Below, piece by piece: positions 1 through 12,860 of a stretch of 59,594 nt of DNA (positions are counted from its first letter, which is position 1; every line of letters begins with the position of its first letter). Source of the DNA: Neocallimastix lanati (nom. inval.) (lineage: Eukaryota; Neocallimastigomycota; Neocallimastigomycetes; Neocallimastigales; Neocallimastigaceae); NCBI GenBank assembly GCA_016946835.1, contig JACVTC010000082.1, positions 822,501-882,094 on the forward strand, given 5' to 3'. The position numbers were made by a program, and so were the translations under genes. The notes under the pieces were generated by a model, which searched no databases, had not been told where the DNA came from, and saw only the letters and a program-made list of their open reading frames with translations.

Positions 1-2010
1 CCATTCTAAATTTTTTTATATTAATATAAATTAAATTTAGTTTTAATATTAATATTATACAATTAATATAAATAATTATAAGATTTATATTTTTAAATAT
101 ATATATAATATTTAAATAAAACAAAATAATTTACTTGATATCTAATCTTTGGAGTAGAGTTGTACTTCTTACTAGCAACTTGTTCCTTCAACTTCTTTTG
201 TGCATTACTATCAGCAAATCTAACTTGTAAAGCATTAGTACTTCCTTCCAATTTAACATTATTATATTTCTCAATAATTTCCTTTGCAATTTCTCTTGTT
301 TCAAATCTATTTAAAATAAACATTAATCAATTAATTAATGATAATAATAAAAATAAATAATATTAACAAATAAAATTAACATTATTTGATAATATATTAA
401 TTCTATAATTATATATTCATATAAATATAAAATTAAAATTACCGAGCAAAACCAACACCACGACTGACACCATTTTGATCTTTTAATATAGTATGAGAAA
501 TAACATTATGTGGTGCAAATAACTCTAAAAATTCCTAAATTAATAAATAAATCAATAGAATTATTTAAAATTAATAATTTATATAAAAAGAAAATAACAT
601 TTTAGAATATATAAAAATATAAAAATAATATTTTTCAATAATTATGCTTACTTCATTAGTCATATTTAACGGAATATTAGATATATAAATGTTGGTTGAT
701 TCCTCATCTTGGAGATTCTTAAGACGGGCACTTAAAGAATCCTTTAAAAAAAAATTTTATATTTTATTAAATATTATGTATTTTTATAATATTTAAATTA
801 ATATTAATAATTAGGGTAATTTAATAGTTTTAACTTAAGTATAATCAGAGTTACATTATTATTGTTTATAATACCTTGGCAAATGAAACATGAAAACCTT
901 TCTTATTAAGTTGGTCCATTGCATTTCTAGCTTGTTCTTCATTTTCATACATAACAAAACCAAAACCTTTACATTCATTAGTTTCAGCATTGATAATAGC
1001 CTTGGAAGATATAATTTTACCATAGCTATTATTAATATATATATATTAATTGATAAAAATTATTTAACATAAAAGGAAAATATATTATAGTAATGATTTG
1101 TGAAAATAAATAAATTAAAAAATAAATATATAATAATAATACATTAATAAAACTTTAAATGCTCAATAATTATATTTAATATAAAATTTAAATGTAAAAA
1201 AAATATATTTATAACACACACACACACACAAAAAAAAAAAACTACAATAAATAACAACAAATAAATAAATAAAATTTTTTTAATTCTTTACCTATTACAC
1301 ATTTCAGCAAAGCTTTCATCAGTAACATCTGGTGATAAACCACTAATATAAACGTTTGTAGTAGTGGAAGAATTATTGATGTGACCATTACCAGAAGCAT
1401 TAGAAGAATTACTTTGAGAACGTCTATTGCTATTGCTATGACGATTATATCTTTGTTGATGATTTTGTTGTCCTTGTTGTGGAGAGTATCCGGCAACTTG
1501 ATTTGATGGATACACTGGAATTTGATGCATAGTTGTCATAACTCTGTTTGGAACTTGAAGATTTTGACCAGCAGTGGCAACAATAACACCAGATGGTGGG
1601 TACATACCAACAGCAGTTGGAGAACCAGCAGCTTGAATTGGTGGTGGTTGAGTAGAAGAGTAGTAATGTGGATCAGCTGGAGTATAGAAAATTGGTTGTG
1701 GTTGAACTACTGGATAATAATGATAAGCTGGAACTGCTTGTTGTTGTTGTGGTTGTTGATCGTCAACGTTATTATAATAATTTACATTTTGTTCATTACC
1801 TTGAACCTGTTCATTTTGAGCATATTGATAACCATTATTTCCATTATTGTTTGCATTGTTTTGTTTTTTCTTATCCATACGTCTATTATTACCATTATAA
1901 TTGTTGGAATGATGGTTATTATATCCTCTATTATTACTATTATTATTGTAATGATTATTGTGTTGAGGTTGGGAATGCATATATCCACCTTGCTTTTTGT
2001 TTGAATCCAT
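1..2010 (-). CDS. RBMS/Scr3-like protein with two RRM domains (3' end outside window)
   Basis: Predicted cytoplasmic or nuclear single-stranded RNA-binding protein. Five exons on the minus strand, 2010-1292, 1025-875, 741-652, 534-443 and 306-135, join at GT..AG introns in continuous phase to 408 residues. A sixth exon may start at 5 (acceptor TTTAG) and leave the window, so the C-terminus is missing. Residues 1-215 are low complexity, rich in N, Q, P, Y and S. RRM1 (about 222-290) has RNP2 VYISGL and RNP1 KGFGFVMY; RRM2 (about 305-385) has RNP2 IYISNI and RNP1 RGVGFARF. The spacing of the two domains and the wording of RRM1 (SYGKI, NECKGFGFV) resemble the RBMS family of animals and fungi. 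The start is the first ATG of the long exon. The exact target RNA cannot be read from sequence. PUB1/TIA1-type proteins are an alternative but fit RRM1 less well. Confidence 0.85.
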
Positions 2011-4248
2011 ATTTACTATTTAAATGTTGTGGCTTTAGAATATATAATAAATTTAAAGTAAATATATTTTCAATTAGTAATATAAATTTATAATAAATTT
2101 AATGTAAATAAAATTAATTCAATTGTGAAAATATTATATATAAATTATAAATCAAAAATCTACAAATTTAAAATTTATTATATTCAATTCTTTAATCCAT
2201 TTTTATAAATTTAAATATTCTTTCATAATATAGTTATTTTCATAATATTAATAATATCCTTATTTTTTATATCTTTATTTTAATTTATTATTTTTAAAAC
2301 AATTGAAAAGTTTTTAAATATAAATAATTTGTACTTTAAAAAATAATATATATGTTATAATGTTAATTTTTTATTTATTTTTTTTTTTTGTTTCATTAAT
2401 TAAGAAATAAATGATACATAAATTTATGTAATTGAATTTATTCAGTAAATATTAAAATAATAATAATCCTTCATTAGTTTAATAATTATTATACTATTTA
2501 TTTTTAAATTTTAAATTATTAAATTTTATAGTATATAAATATATAATAAATTTTACAATAAAATTATTATTTTGTGATTATAATATTTTTAAAAGCTCTT
2601 GATTAATCTTGAATGTTTTCTCTTCTGTTTTGTTTTGTTTTGTTTTACTTTATTTCACTATAATTATAATTCTTGTTTAAATAATGTGCTTTAAAAATAA
2701 AGTAATATATAAAATAAAAAAAAAAAAAAAAAAAAAACTTTATTTCAATATTTATTTCGACAATAGACACTAATTTACTGTAACTCAATAATTTTATTCC
2801 GGTTAATATTATTTTTTGTTTTGATTTTATTTATTTTTATATTTATAATTTTCCTGACTGTATGAATATAATACTTCAATCTTTTGTTTACATTTTTCAA
2901 TTTCATATTATAAATACATACATATATATGAAACTTTTTTATTTTCTTGTATAAAAATTCACTTTTTCTTTATAATAATTTTAATTTTGTTTAGATATTA
3001 AATATCTTAAACATTCAATTTTTCGAATTACAATAATAATAACTAATATTTTAAAAAAATAGAGTCCTGTTTAAATAAAAAATAAAATAAAAATAAAAAA
3101 AAAAGGAAAAGAAAAAAAATATTATATAATATATTATATACTATTAGATTTGTATTAATTTATATATGATTTTATAAATATTTTATATTTTATTATTAAC
3201 ATTATATATAAATATATTTATTTAATCCTTTTTTTTTTTTTTTTAATATCAATGTTATAATCATTTTTAATATAAATTATATATTATTGTTGTTAATATT
3301 TATATTATAATAATTAAAATTTATAATATTTTGTATTTTTTTTTTTTGATTAACTTAATAATAAATATATTATTATAGTATTTTAATATATTAGCAATGT
3401 ATTATTAAATATGTATCAATTAAAATAATCGAATAAAATTTTATTCATTGTATTATTATATCAAAAGAGATGGTTATATATGAAATATATTAAATTTATT
3501 CTATATATAAAATCAAATAAATAATAGGCTTTAAAGTTTTACATGAAGATATAATTTTAAATACTAATATTAATAGTTAAAAATTTATTAAATTATAAAT
3601 ATATGTATATTAAATAACGTAATGTATAAATAATAAATTATCTTCTTAATACATTATAAAATACAATATGAAAATAAAAAAGCAAATAAATAAATTAAAT
3701 AAATTAAAAGTATTCATAAATCTTAAATCTTTAAAAAAGAAAAGGTTTTTATTATTGAATTAATATTAAAAATATTAAAAGGGTAAAACAGAAAAATTTT
3801 TTAACCCTTAAATGTTTATGTATTTTAATATAAAGATTTATTGATTAAATATAATATTATAATTTATATTTTATACGACTTTTTATTTATAATTTTTATT
3901 TATTTAATTATTATTATTTTTATTAATTTATTATTTATTTATCATTATTATTTTTTATTATTTATTTATTTATTTTATTTATTTATAATTTATTTATTTA
4001 TTTATTTTTTATTATATATAATATTTTATTATTATTTATTATTTATTTATTTATTATTAATATTATTTACTATTTATTTATACTTTTATCTATTTATATA
4101 TTTAATATAAAAATTTCAATTTTTTAACATTATGATACACAAAACAATTTTTAAAAAATATTAATAGTAAATATATATTTTGATAATTTTTTTTAAAAAC
4201 AATTTTTTATTATTTTCAAATTTTATCGTTTAAAATAATTAATATAAA
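2011..4248. other. Intergenic, divergent promoter region
   Basis: About 2.2 kb between the divergently transcribed RBMS-like and HAUS8-like genes. It is nearly all A and T, with a (TTTTG)n run near 2625-2645, an A tract near 2718-2738 and T tracts near 3230. I see no gene, tRNA or transposon end in it. Confidence 0.7.
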
Positions 4249-5504
4249 ATGCATTCTCGTCTAACAAATTCAAATTCAAATATTGTTAAAAAAACTGCCT
4301 CACCTGATTTAAAGTATATAAAAATATAGTTTTCTTTTTTAAAAAAAAATAAATAAAAATAAATAAATATCCAAAATGAAATTTAACAATTAAATTGAAG
4401 ATAAATTTATATACATTTTTATATAAATAAATATGATTATAGGCCAGTAAAAACATCATCAGTATCGTCAACATCGTCTGCTTCAACTTCACGCACAATT
4501 TCTTCAAGAAAATCTGTTCGTGAACCTATAAAAAAAGCAAGTTCACCACCTTCTTCACCTTCCAGTGTAAGAAAAAGTTTAAGTCCTGTATCCAGAATTA
4601 ATACACTTTCATCTTCATCAAATTTAAGGCGAAATTCATCTTTATATGCAGCAAGTCATCCCACAAATGTAAATATACAAGAATATGAAGAAATTACTAA
4701 TTTAAATACCCAATTAAATCAATGGATTTATTTAAATGCAATGACATCTGATGCGTATGAATCACAAAAAAAAGAAGCTGAAGTAATATTATTTATTTTT
4801 AAAACCATTTATATATAAATTTTTAATAATTTTAATTAATATTCATTATAATAAAAAAATATATTAACTTTTAAAATTAAATATAATAAAAATTTAAATA
4901 TTTATAATATTTTTTTTTATTCTTTTTTTCATTTTTTCTTTAATTTCTAATATAAATATTAATAATATAACAATAAAAGAAACAATTGTATGATGGATAT
5001 AAATATGTAGTAAAACAAAAAAATATATATAACAGTCTAAACGAAGACTATTTTAATAAAAGTAATTTAATAAAAGTCAATGAAGATTTAGATATACAAG
5101 TAATTTATATTTTAATTGCTATTATATATATACATAAAAAAAGTAAAAAATTATATTAATTTGAAATGTATTTAATTTCAAATAATCTTGTTCTTATTTT
5201 GAAACAAAATAGAATGAAAGTATTGTTACAATAGAAAATCAATTAAACAAATTTAAGCAAATATATGAAGATTTTTTGATTGCGTTACATTCGACCGCTT
5301 CTAAGATGACTACTCAAGGAATAATTACTAATGATATAGAAAACTTAACAAAACAATTTAATGAATGTGAAAAAAATTTAAAAATTCTAACTGAAGAAAA
5401 AAAGAAATTAGAAAAAGTTACTATCAATTATTATTAATATTATAATTATTATTAAATGAATTATTACTATAAATATTATTATTATTATTATAATTATTAT
5501 TAAA

Positions 5505-5542
<38 letters not shown>

Positions 5543-5774
5543 ATCTTATTGCTTATTTTATTTTATTTACTTATTTATTTATTTATGAATTTTATGATTT
5601 TTTATTAAACAGATAAATAAACTTTCAAACTTAATTAATTCCTTAAACATTATACTTAATGAAGAAATGGAAGAATTAAATGAATTTAAGGAATTACTAA
5701 ATAAATTGAAAAAAGCAGAAATGTTAAATAACAGTCTTCAAATACAGTATACATCTTTAAAAAACAAAAATTAA
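4249..5774 (+). CDS. HAUS8/AUG8-like augmin subunit candidate
   Basis: Five exons, 4249-4313, 4443-4782, 4980-5099, 5213-5416 and 5613-5774, join in phase at GT..AG introns to 296 residues. The first about 100 residues are basic and rich in S, T, R and P, as in microtubule-binding tails. A block at about residues 112-140 (LNQWIYLNAM followed by KKEAEKQLYD) resembles the QWRF motif region of plant AUG8/QWRF proteins and animal HAUS8. The rest is predicted coiled coil rich in E, K, L and N. In known species HAUS8 anchors the augmin complex to microtubules, which then recruits gamma-tubulin for branched nucleation in the spindle. The start is the first ATG, 24 codons before the first intron. Assignment rests on the short motif and the overall layout, so it is moderate; a generic coiled-coil spindle protein is the alternative. 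Confidence 0.6.
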
Positions 5775-5944
5775 ATACTATGTTAATATTATTAATTTAT
5801 TTAAGAATAATAATAATAATAATAATGAAAACTAATATACATTTATTTAAGAATGAAATATATTAAATAAATAATTAGAATTTTTTATACTATTTTGATT
5901 ATTATATTTTTTTTATTGTATGATTATTATGATTATTATTTATT

Positions 5945-5975
<31 letters not shown>

Positions 5976-6246
5976 TTATAATTACTGTTTTATTATTATT
6001 ATTATTTTATTTTATTTTATTTATTTATTTATTTATTTATTTTTATTTTATTTTGCTATATATATTTTTATTATTATTATTTCATTTTTTTATATTTACT
6101 TTGATTTATTTTAGATGTTATATAATTTTCATGTATATACTAAAAATTTCTATCTCTTGGTATTCATTAAAAAATAAAAAAAAAAAATGCAATAAGAAAA
6201 ATTTAAAAATTTCTCATTTTTTACAAAAAGAAAGGACATAATCAAA

Positions 6247-6290
<44 letters not shown>

Positions 6291-6342
6291 AACAAAAATA
6301 AAAGAGAAATTTTAAAATGTGATGAATTGAATGATATTAACC
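5775..6342. other. Intergenic between convergent genes, with A tract
   Basis: Joins the 3' ends of the HAUS8-like and cullin genes. It contains TTTA/TTAT repeats near 5940-6050 and a poly(A) tract of about 40 bases near 6249-6288. The tract is not next to any LINE-like sequence I can recognise, so I treat it as simple repeat. Confidence 0.7.
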
Positions 6343-7479
6343 TTACGCCAAATAGAGATAAAGTTTTCTATTAGATTTAGTATGATTACAAAATTAAATA
6401 TAAAGAAACGAAAAATTATTATTAATTATTTATTAATATTATATATATATATATTTATTTTATTTTAAAAAATAAAATTAATTTATATTTATGAGAAAAA
6501 AAAATTAAAAATTAAAACTAAATATATTTTACCTATCCTCTGGGGATCTTTCCATATATTCACGTTCAATTAAACTTTCAATACGTTTTTTAATTGCTGT
6601 TGGACTTGGCATAAAACGACTAGATAATTGATTAGTAACTTCGGTAATTAAATTATTATGATACATTTTTTTACGGCCTTTCATAATTCTAACAACAGCT
6701 GCGTCTATTTGGAAACGTCTACTGTCTTCGATATGACGATATGTCTCTTCTCTTTCTTCATTATTTTCAATGACAGATGATCTATTATGAATATTTCCTG
6801 AAGCAACAACCATGGGTATTTTTATTCTATTTAATGGTGTGCTAAATTTAGTATTTACAATAAATTCATCTTCATTCGTGATTTCCCGAGATTTTGGTAT
6901 TTTTTGTAATAATTTATATTTCGAGAAAACAAGAGATTGAAGAACTCTTTTTAATTCAAGATCATTAGCTTCTAATTCAGCTTGAATTTGTTTAAATGTA
7001 AAGGAATCACCTGGCTTCCATTTATTAAATACATTGATTAGTAGAAGCATACCTAAATTACAAATATTAATATCTTTAGATCCTTTTTCATAATTTATTC
7101 TTAAGTCAGAACTTCCCAATGAAAATTGCCATAACAATTTTCTTCCTGAATGTCTTGAATAATAAAATTTCGAAAAATCATCCATTAATGTTTGTATTTC
7201 TATTGGGTATGGAAGGTTTGGCGTTACTTGACCACTCATAGGCCAAAAGATTTTAGTTAATACAGATATATTTAATTCAGGTAATTTCTTATCCTTTTTC
7301 TTTTCTATAGCCCTAAATTCAGTTGATAATTCTGATGAAATATTAATATCCTTATACATTCCTTCTAATTTTGTAGTAAATTGATGACCACATTCCATCT
7401 TGTATTATTATATATTACAAATTCATATTATTATAAATAGTTATAAATAAAAAAATTTTAAAATTTAATAAACTTGTTA

Positions 7480-7555
<76 letters not shown>

Positions 7556-8257
7556 GTAATAATAATAATAGTAGTAATACTAATATTACTATTAATACTT
7601 ATACATAAATTTAAATTATAATAAATATTTACCTGTAATCTTGTAATCATTATTCTTTCAGCATCCTCACTTACACTCTTCTTATATAATAATCTCTTTG
7701 CTAAATGTTGTTTATAATAACGTTCAAATACATCTTTATCTGAAATAAATCTAAATAATACAATAGATTTATTTAAAAGTTCTTCTATTTCATCTTCTGA
7801 TTTCTAATAATTATTTTTAAATATATTAAAAATTAAATTTAAAATATTTAATGAGAATAATAATTGTCATAAATAATATTCATATATTTAATTAATAAAT
7901 AATAATAATCATTATATAAATTATATAATAAATATATATATATATATAAGAAATTATACTAAAATATTTACTCCTTTAATTCCTTTTTTAAGATTATCAT
8001 CAATAAACAAACTTAATGATTCTGATGCCTTAGGGTTTTCATTAATTACCAACTGAAAAATTGAATTCATTTTCATCTGGAATTTTTTATCATTATCAAA
8101 ACCTTTTACTAAAATATTATCAAGCTTATCTTTTAATTCAAGATATTTCACAACCCACAGTTTTGGATTTATTGAGTGTTTTGTTAAATTTTCTTTTTTA
8201 ATATTTGTATTTTCTATATTATCCAATGTTTCAGAACTTTTATTATTATCTTTATTA

Positions 8258-8310
<53 letters not shown>

Positions 8311-8835
8311 GTTAGTACTGCTATTTCTGTTAAAAATTTTGGCTGTACGATTTATGTTTTTATTAGATTCGTTTGTAGAAGAAACTAATGCCCATGTCTC
8401 ATTAATATCTTCTCCTAATTCTTTTATATAATCGCATAATGCTTTAATTAATTCTTCACGTCCATTATTAACCTTTCCAAATAAGTTATACATTCTATTA
8501 AGATCATTATATCTATCATCATTGATTAATGACCTCAATCCTGAATTTTCCATCTATAAATAAATATATTGATAAATATATCAAAAACAAAAAATTGTTT
8601 ATTATTATTATATATAATGTATATAATATATATATTAAATTAAATAGAGAATATATAATAAGATAATATATTTACTTCAATTATTGTATTAACATGTTTC
8701 TCGATTGTTTCCTGCTCTACAATTCTTAAAATTTCTCTTGTACTTAATGTTGATAAATATTGTTCTGTACGATCTTTCTCCTCTTCCATATGATGTTCAC
8801 TCTTATAATATTTAAATAATATTAACATATATTAA

Positions 8836-8888
<53 letters not shown>

Positions 8889-9802
8889 TATACTTTTTTT
8901 AACCATTCTGATGCATCGTTTTCATCTAAAAATTTTTCACTTAAATTTGAATAATATACTCTACTACTTTCTAAATATCTTTCTTCAAATATTGATTTAT
9001 ATAGTGATAAGCCTTTTAATATATATATATATATATATGTTTTATTTATGTTTTATTTATTTATTCATTTATTATTAAAATAAAATATAAAAAAAAAATA
9101 GTTAGAAATAATAACATAATATAAATTAACATTTTTTCATGAATTGGTATTGTTTTACTTATTTATATATTAAATATTTTAAATTAATATTTACCAGTTT
9201 CGCCGTTTCCTTCATGTAAATCAAGCATCATTGATATTATATTGCTAATTAAACTCCTGTCTATCATTTCTCCTGATCTTTCTCTTTCAATTTGCTTTAG
9301 TATAATATTTATAATACATTCTTTAATATTCTCATCATATATTATAATATCTCTAAATATATGCTGACTTTTTTCATATATTGGTAATAGTTTTGCACGA
9401 GGAACATAAACTCGATCCTTCATTTATTAATTTAAAAATAATTGATATTTTATTTTTTTCGATATAAATAAGATAATAATTATAATTAAATTTAATATTT
9501 AAAATAATTTGAAGAATAAAATTCAATATAATTCTTTTATCTTACCATATACATTAATAAAGATTTTATTTCTGTTATTGCCATAATGTGATTGTCCCAA
9601 GTATTTTTTATTATTCTTAAAAATTCTAAATCACGTTCAATTTCTGTATTTGATTGAAATTTATTTCCAGGTTCATCTACTGGAAATGCAGGTTTTATTT
9701 GTTCAGAAGATATTTCTTTCAAACGTTCTTCCATTAATTCACATGTTCCATTGTAAACCTTTTTTCCTTCTTTTGATAATACTAAATTATAAGCATATCT
9801 TT

Positions 9803-9839
<37 letters not shown>

Positions 9840-10185
9840 AAGAAAGAAAGAAAGAAATATATAAATATATATAATAATTATTTATTATAATTAAATTTTG
9901 CTAATAAACTATTAATATTTTATTATAAAATTTGAAATAAAAATACCTATATAATTCTTCAAAGCTAAGTTCACCTGCATTTTTATTAAAAATTTCATAA
10001 AATGCATTTCTTAATTTCTTCCAATATTCTTCTGTATTATTTTTCTCCTAAATTTATATAAATATATATATATATTACATATTATAATTAATGATGTAGA
10101 ATAAATATATATATATATATATATTAGGTATACTAACTTCAAATCTTTTATTTTTTGATTTAAAACGTCGATTACCTTCATACAT
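6343..10185 (-). CDS. CUL3: Cullin-3-type E3 ubiquitin ligase scaffold
   Basis: Ten minus-strand exons: 10185-10138, 10047-9947, 9798-9546, 9417-9195, 9012-8894, 8801-8676, 8553-7972, 7803-7633, 7398-6533 and 6367-6343. Phases all match and give 837 residues. Cullin repeats fill the N-terminal half; the N-terminus ([18 protein letters not shown]) and MDRVYV are closest to CUL3, which binds BTB adaptors. The cullin homology domain shows [16 protein letters not shown] and [13 protein letters not shown]. The C-terminal winged helix has the NEDD8 site in [10 protein letters not shown] (lysine about 781). The protein scaffolds RBX1 and substrate adaptors in cytoplasm and nucleus. It is about 70 residues longer than human CUL3, mostly from an asparagine run at about 371-395. 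The last exon is only 25 nt and supplies the conserved tail KLYLYLA. Introns carry long A/T tracts at 8838-8871 and 9804-9837. Confidence 0.92.
7481..7610. repeat. AAT microsatellite in cullin intron 8
   Basis: An almost pure (AAT)n run, degenerating to AGT and ACT units at its right end, fills much of the intron between 7632 and 7399. It lies outside coding sequence. Confidence 0.9.
8258..8312 (-). repeat. AAT codon run encoding poly-asparagine in cullin
   Basis: A trinucleotide run (ATT on the plus strand) read on the minus strand as about 18 or more Asn codons inside exon 7. It falls in a surface linker between conserved cullin-repeat segments. It keeps the reading frame, so expansion is tolerated there. 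Confidence 0.9.
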
Positions 10186-10831
10186 TTTCTTATATTTATT
10201 TTAATCTAAATATTCCAATAAACTAATAATAAATATAATTTTTATAATTTATACAATAAATAAATTAATATTAATTAATATTTATTAATATTTAATAATT
10301 AATTATTATTATTTTTTTTTCAGTTATCATAATTTAAATATTCTTATTGTAGATAATTTTACTATTAAAATTTTCTTTAATAATTAAATTTTCAAAAAAA
10401 AAAAAAAAATATAAAAAAATAAAAATAAAATAAAAAAACATACAAAAGTAGCATACTTTATTAAATAAATTAAAATTTTATAAAAAAAGATAAAATAATT
10501 ACATTAAATACATATATAATATAAAAATGAATGATTATGCTAAAAATATATATTTTATTATTATCATTGAAAATTTTTATATCTTAAAGATATTTTCTCT
10601 TAATTAACAAATTAATTTTATTAATATTTTTTTATTTAATTATTTTCATTTATAATTTTTTTTTTATACTTTAAATTTATTTTTAATTTTTATATTTATT
10701 TATTTATATAAATATAATTATACGTATATATTTTATATTCATATTAATATTTATTTTTATTTTTATATAGTATATTTTTATTTAGAATTATTATTTATTT
10801 ATTCATTCATTTATAATTATCCTTTATAATT
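10186..10831. other. Intergenic, cullin upstream region
   Basis: AT-rich sequence upstream of the cullin start. No further exon, RNA gene or transposon end recognised. Confidence 0.6.
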
Positions 10832-11784
10832 ATTAAAAAATTAGTATTTTACAATTTAACATTTTAATTAATATTTTTTATTACAATTTTTATTAGTACA
10901 AATAAATAAGATATTTAATAATAATATATAGTTTATATAGTTTATGATACAAATAATTTAGTTTTAAAAAATTTTTATATATAATAAAATACGTTTAATG
11001 TATTGAAACATATATGGTCCATTAAAAGTCTTTTACTTTAAATATGTAAAATTAAAAAATAAATAAAGCATTAATATTTTTTAACAGATTAACAGTCTCA
11101 TTTGACTCTCTAAATTTATTTAGAAATTTAGAATATTTAATTAATTAGGAAATTTAGTATAGTAATTTAGTATAATTAGAATATTCAAGATTAACGACAC
11201 TTGAATATACACATAAATAAATATGAAACACAATAGGAATTAGGAAATTTGTATTTAAATGTTTCTTATTATTTAGTAATTAGTAATTAGTAATTAGTAA
11301 TTAATATATAATAGTATAATTAATATTATATACATATATTTATAAAATAACTGGAATGACTGAATGGAATATATCCTTACTGAAAATGACTACAATAAAT
11401 AGTAAGGCACTGGATTAAGAGAATACGCAAAAATAAAAAAAAAAAAAAAAAAAAAAAAAAACATAAATGATATTATAAAAGAAGCAAAAAAATGAATATA
11501 CCACTATAGATGATGAGTGAAGGGATACCTTATCTGAGGAAAGCGAAAGAAAAATTAAACTAAAATGAACATTTTAAAGTTCTTAACTTTTTTAGAAATC
11601 AATAGATATAAAAATAAAATGCTTTATCAGAAGAAGAAAAGAATTCCACATACTTAATCTTAGAAGTACTTAATAATAAATACCATGAAAGTACCAAGGC
11701 TCTTCAGAAGGTTAGAAAATATAAGACAGAAATTGATAAAGAATACATTATGGATTTTTCGAAATCATTCAAAAGTTAAAAAGA
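10832..11784 (+). mobile_element. Decayed 5' end of an element-A-type LTR retrotransposon
   Basis: About 10832-11096 is a worn LTR related to the LTRs at 28277 and 31066; it ends in the same TTTTTTAACA. The 15 nt after it (11097-11111) match the element A primer site with one change. The sequence then follows the 5' leader and gag of element A, with many changes, until 11784 where the match stops at the edge of an inverted-repeat element. It shows that this gag-only family has been in the genome long enough to decay. Confidence 0.8.
11342..11784 (+). pseudogene. Broken gag of the element A family
   Basis: Nucleotide alignment with gag at 29000-29490 is clear (for example GGCACTGGATTAAG at 11404 against GGCGCTGGATTAAG, and TATCTGAGGAAAGCGAAA against TATCTGAAGAAGGCGAAA). 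Frameshifts, stops, and an A tract near 11435-11461 destroy the frame. Only the first quarter of gag remains. Non-functional. Confidence 0.85.
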
Positions 11785-12470
11785 ATTTCCCAATCTATAT
11801 TAATTTTAGTTTAATATAACTAGATTACTGTAGAAAATACAAAAGTTTCTTCAATTGGATATTCCAAACCGAATGAAACAAGAATGTTCTATTTTTTATA
11901 ATTATTTTTATATCCTTTTTTTCTATAAGAATCATTTTCTAGGAAAAAATCACAATTTCTTGAACTTTCATCCCAACGAACTTTTTCAGAAACTTTTTTT
12001 CCAAAAATTATAAATAAATGATAATCTCACAATTAATAATAATTTTAATTTGTGCTTTTATTATACAATTAATTAAAAAGTAATTTGAAATATTGCAACT
12101 ACCAATTTATAGTAAATATGACAAGTAGGTTACACAACAGGGTTGTAACACTTAGAACAATTAATGAATATATATAATATTTTAATAAATTAATAAGACA
12201 ATTTTTCTATAAAATAAATTATTCTAATATTTCGAATTACTTATTAAATTTTTTCAGAAACGGTATTTCCAAAAAAGTCTAGTTTAATGAAAGTTCAAGA
12301 AATCGAGATTTTTTTCTTTAAAATGAATGTTATAAATAATAATAATAATAATAATTATTAAAATAGAATTTTCTAGTTTCACTCGATTATAGACATTTAA
12401 CAGAGGAAACTCTAGTATTTTCTACAATAGTCTAGTTACACTGAACTAAAATTATTATAGATTGGGAAAT
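11785..12470. mobile_element. Inverted-repeat (foldback/MITE-like) element
   Basis: The left arm, about 11785-12002, and the right arm, about 12249-12470, are inverted copies about 220 bp long with roughly three-quarters identity. The ends read ATTTCCCAATCTATA and its complement. Between them are about 245 bp of AT-rich sequence with no coding potential. It interrupts the gag remnant on the left. I see no convincing target duplication (at most GA on both sides). It may be a non-autonomous DNA transposon; no superfamily can be named. Confidence 0.7.
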
Positions 12471-12600
12471 GATGTGAGTCAAACCCAGGGAGTTCAGCTT
12501 GATAGTCATGGTGTGTTACCAATAGATCATAATAACTTTTTTACTAACTCCTTCAGGATCCGAATAGCAGACGAACCTTAAAGTTAGGCTAAAACTATTC
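12471..12600. repeat. Dispersed repeat shared with 23951-24075
   Basis: The stretch contains GGATCCGAATAGCAGACGAA, matched at 24043-24062 by a copy with a few changes (GGATTCGGATACCAGACGAA). It also has GTGAGTCAAACCC and AGTTCAGCTTGATAGTCATGG-like sequence, matched by a similar order at 23968-24000. Both copies lie near retroelement debris, so they may be the non-coding end of an old element. A box-B-like GGTTTGACTC on the minus strand hints at a tRNA-derived origin, but no full tRNA fold is seen. Confidence 0.5.
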
Positions 12601-12654
12601 TTGAAAAATAAAAATTTAAATTTAAAGAGTGAATTTATTTTAAGTACTTAAAAA

Positions 12655-12860
12655 ATAAATTGATAATAATAATATTAAGTCCTTTACAGACATCAGACCA
12701 AAATTTTGAAGTAAATTTGAGAGCCTCTATCGGAGAGAATATCATCATGGAGACCGTGGTAGCAGAAAATACGGTTGAGGAATGCCAAAGTTGTATTAAA
12801 AACAGAAGGAACATTTGGGAACTGAATTAAATGACACAAATTCAATTTTTATAAAAATCC
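12655..12860 (-). pseudogene. Ty3/gypsy integrase core fragment
   Basis: On the minus strand the conserved integrase order LIQFPNVPS, then HGLHDDILSDRGSQ, then after a frameshift FTSKFWSDVCKG is readable. The second Asp of the DDE triad lies in ILSDRG. Both flanks have lost similarity and the frame is broken. It is opposite in strand to the gag remnant at 11342, so it derives from another element. Confidence 0.8.

Noticed and set aside
3841-4110. 89-codon hydrophobic frame
   Set aside because: Made of TTTATTTATT repeats; only I, L, F and Y. Chance frame in low-complexity DNA.
12480-12560. tRNA gene on the minus strand
   Set aside because: A D-loop-like TTGGTAACAC and a T-loop-like GGTTTGACTC exist, but acceptor and T stems do not pair.
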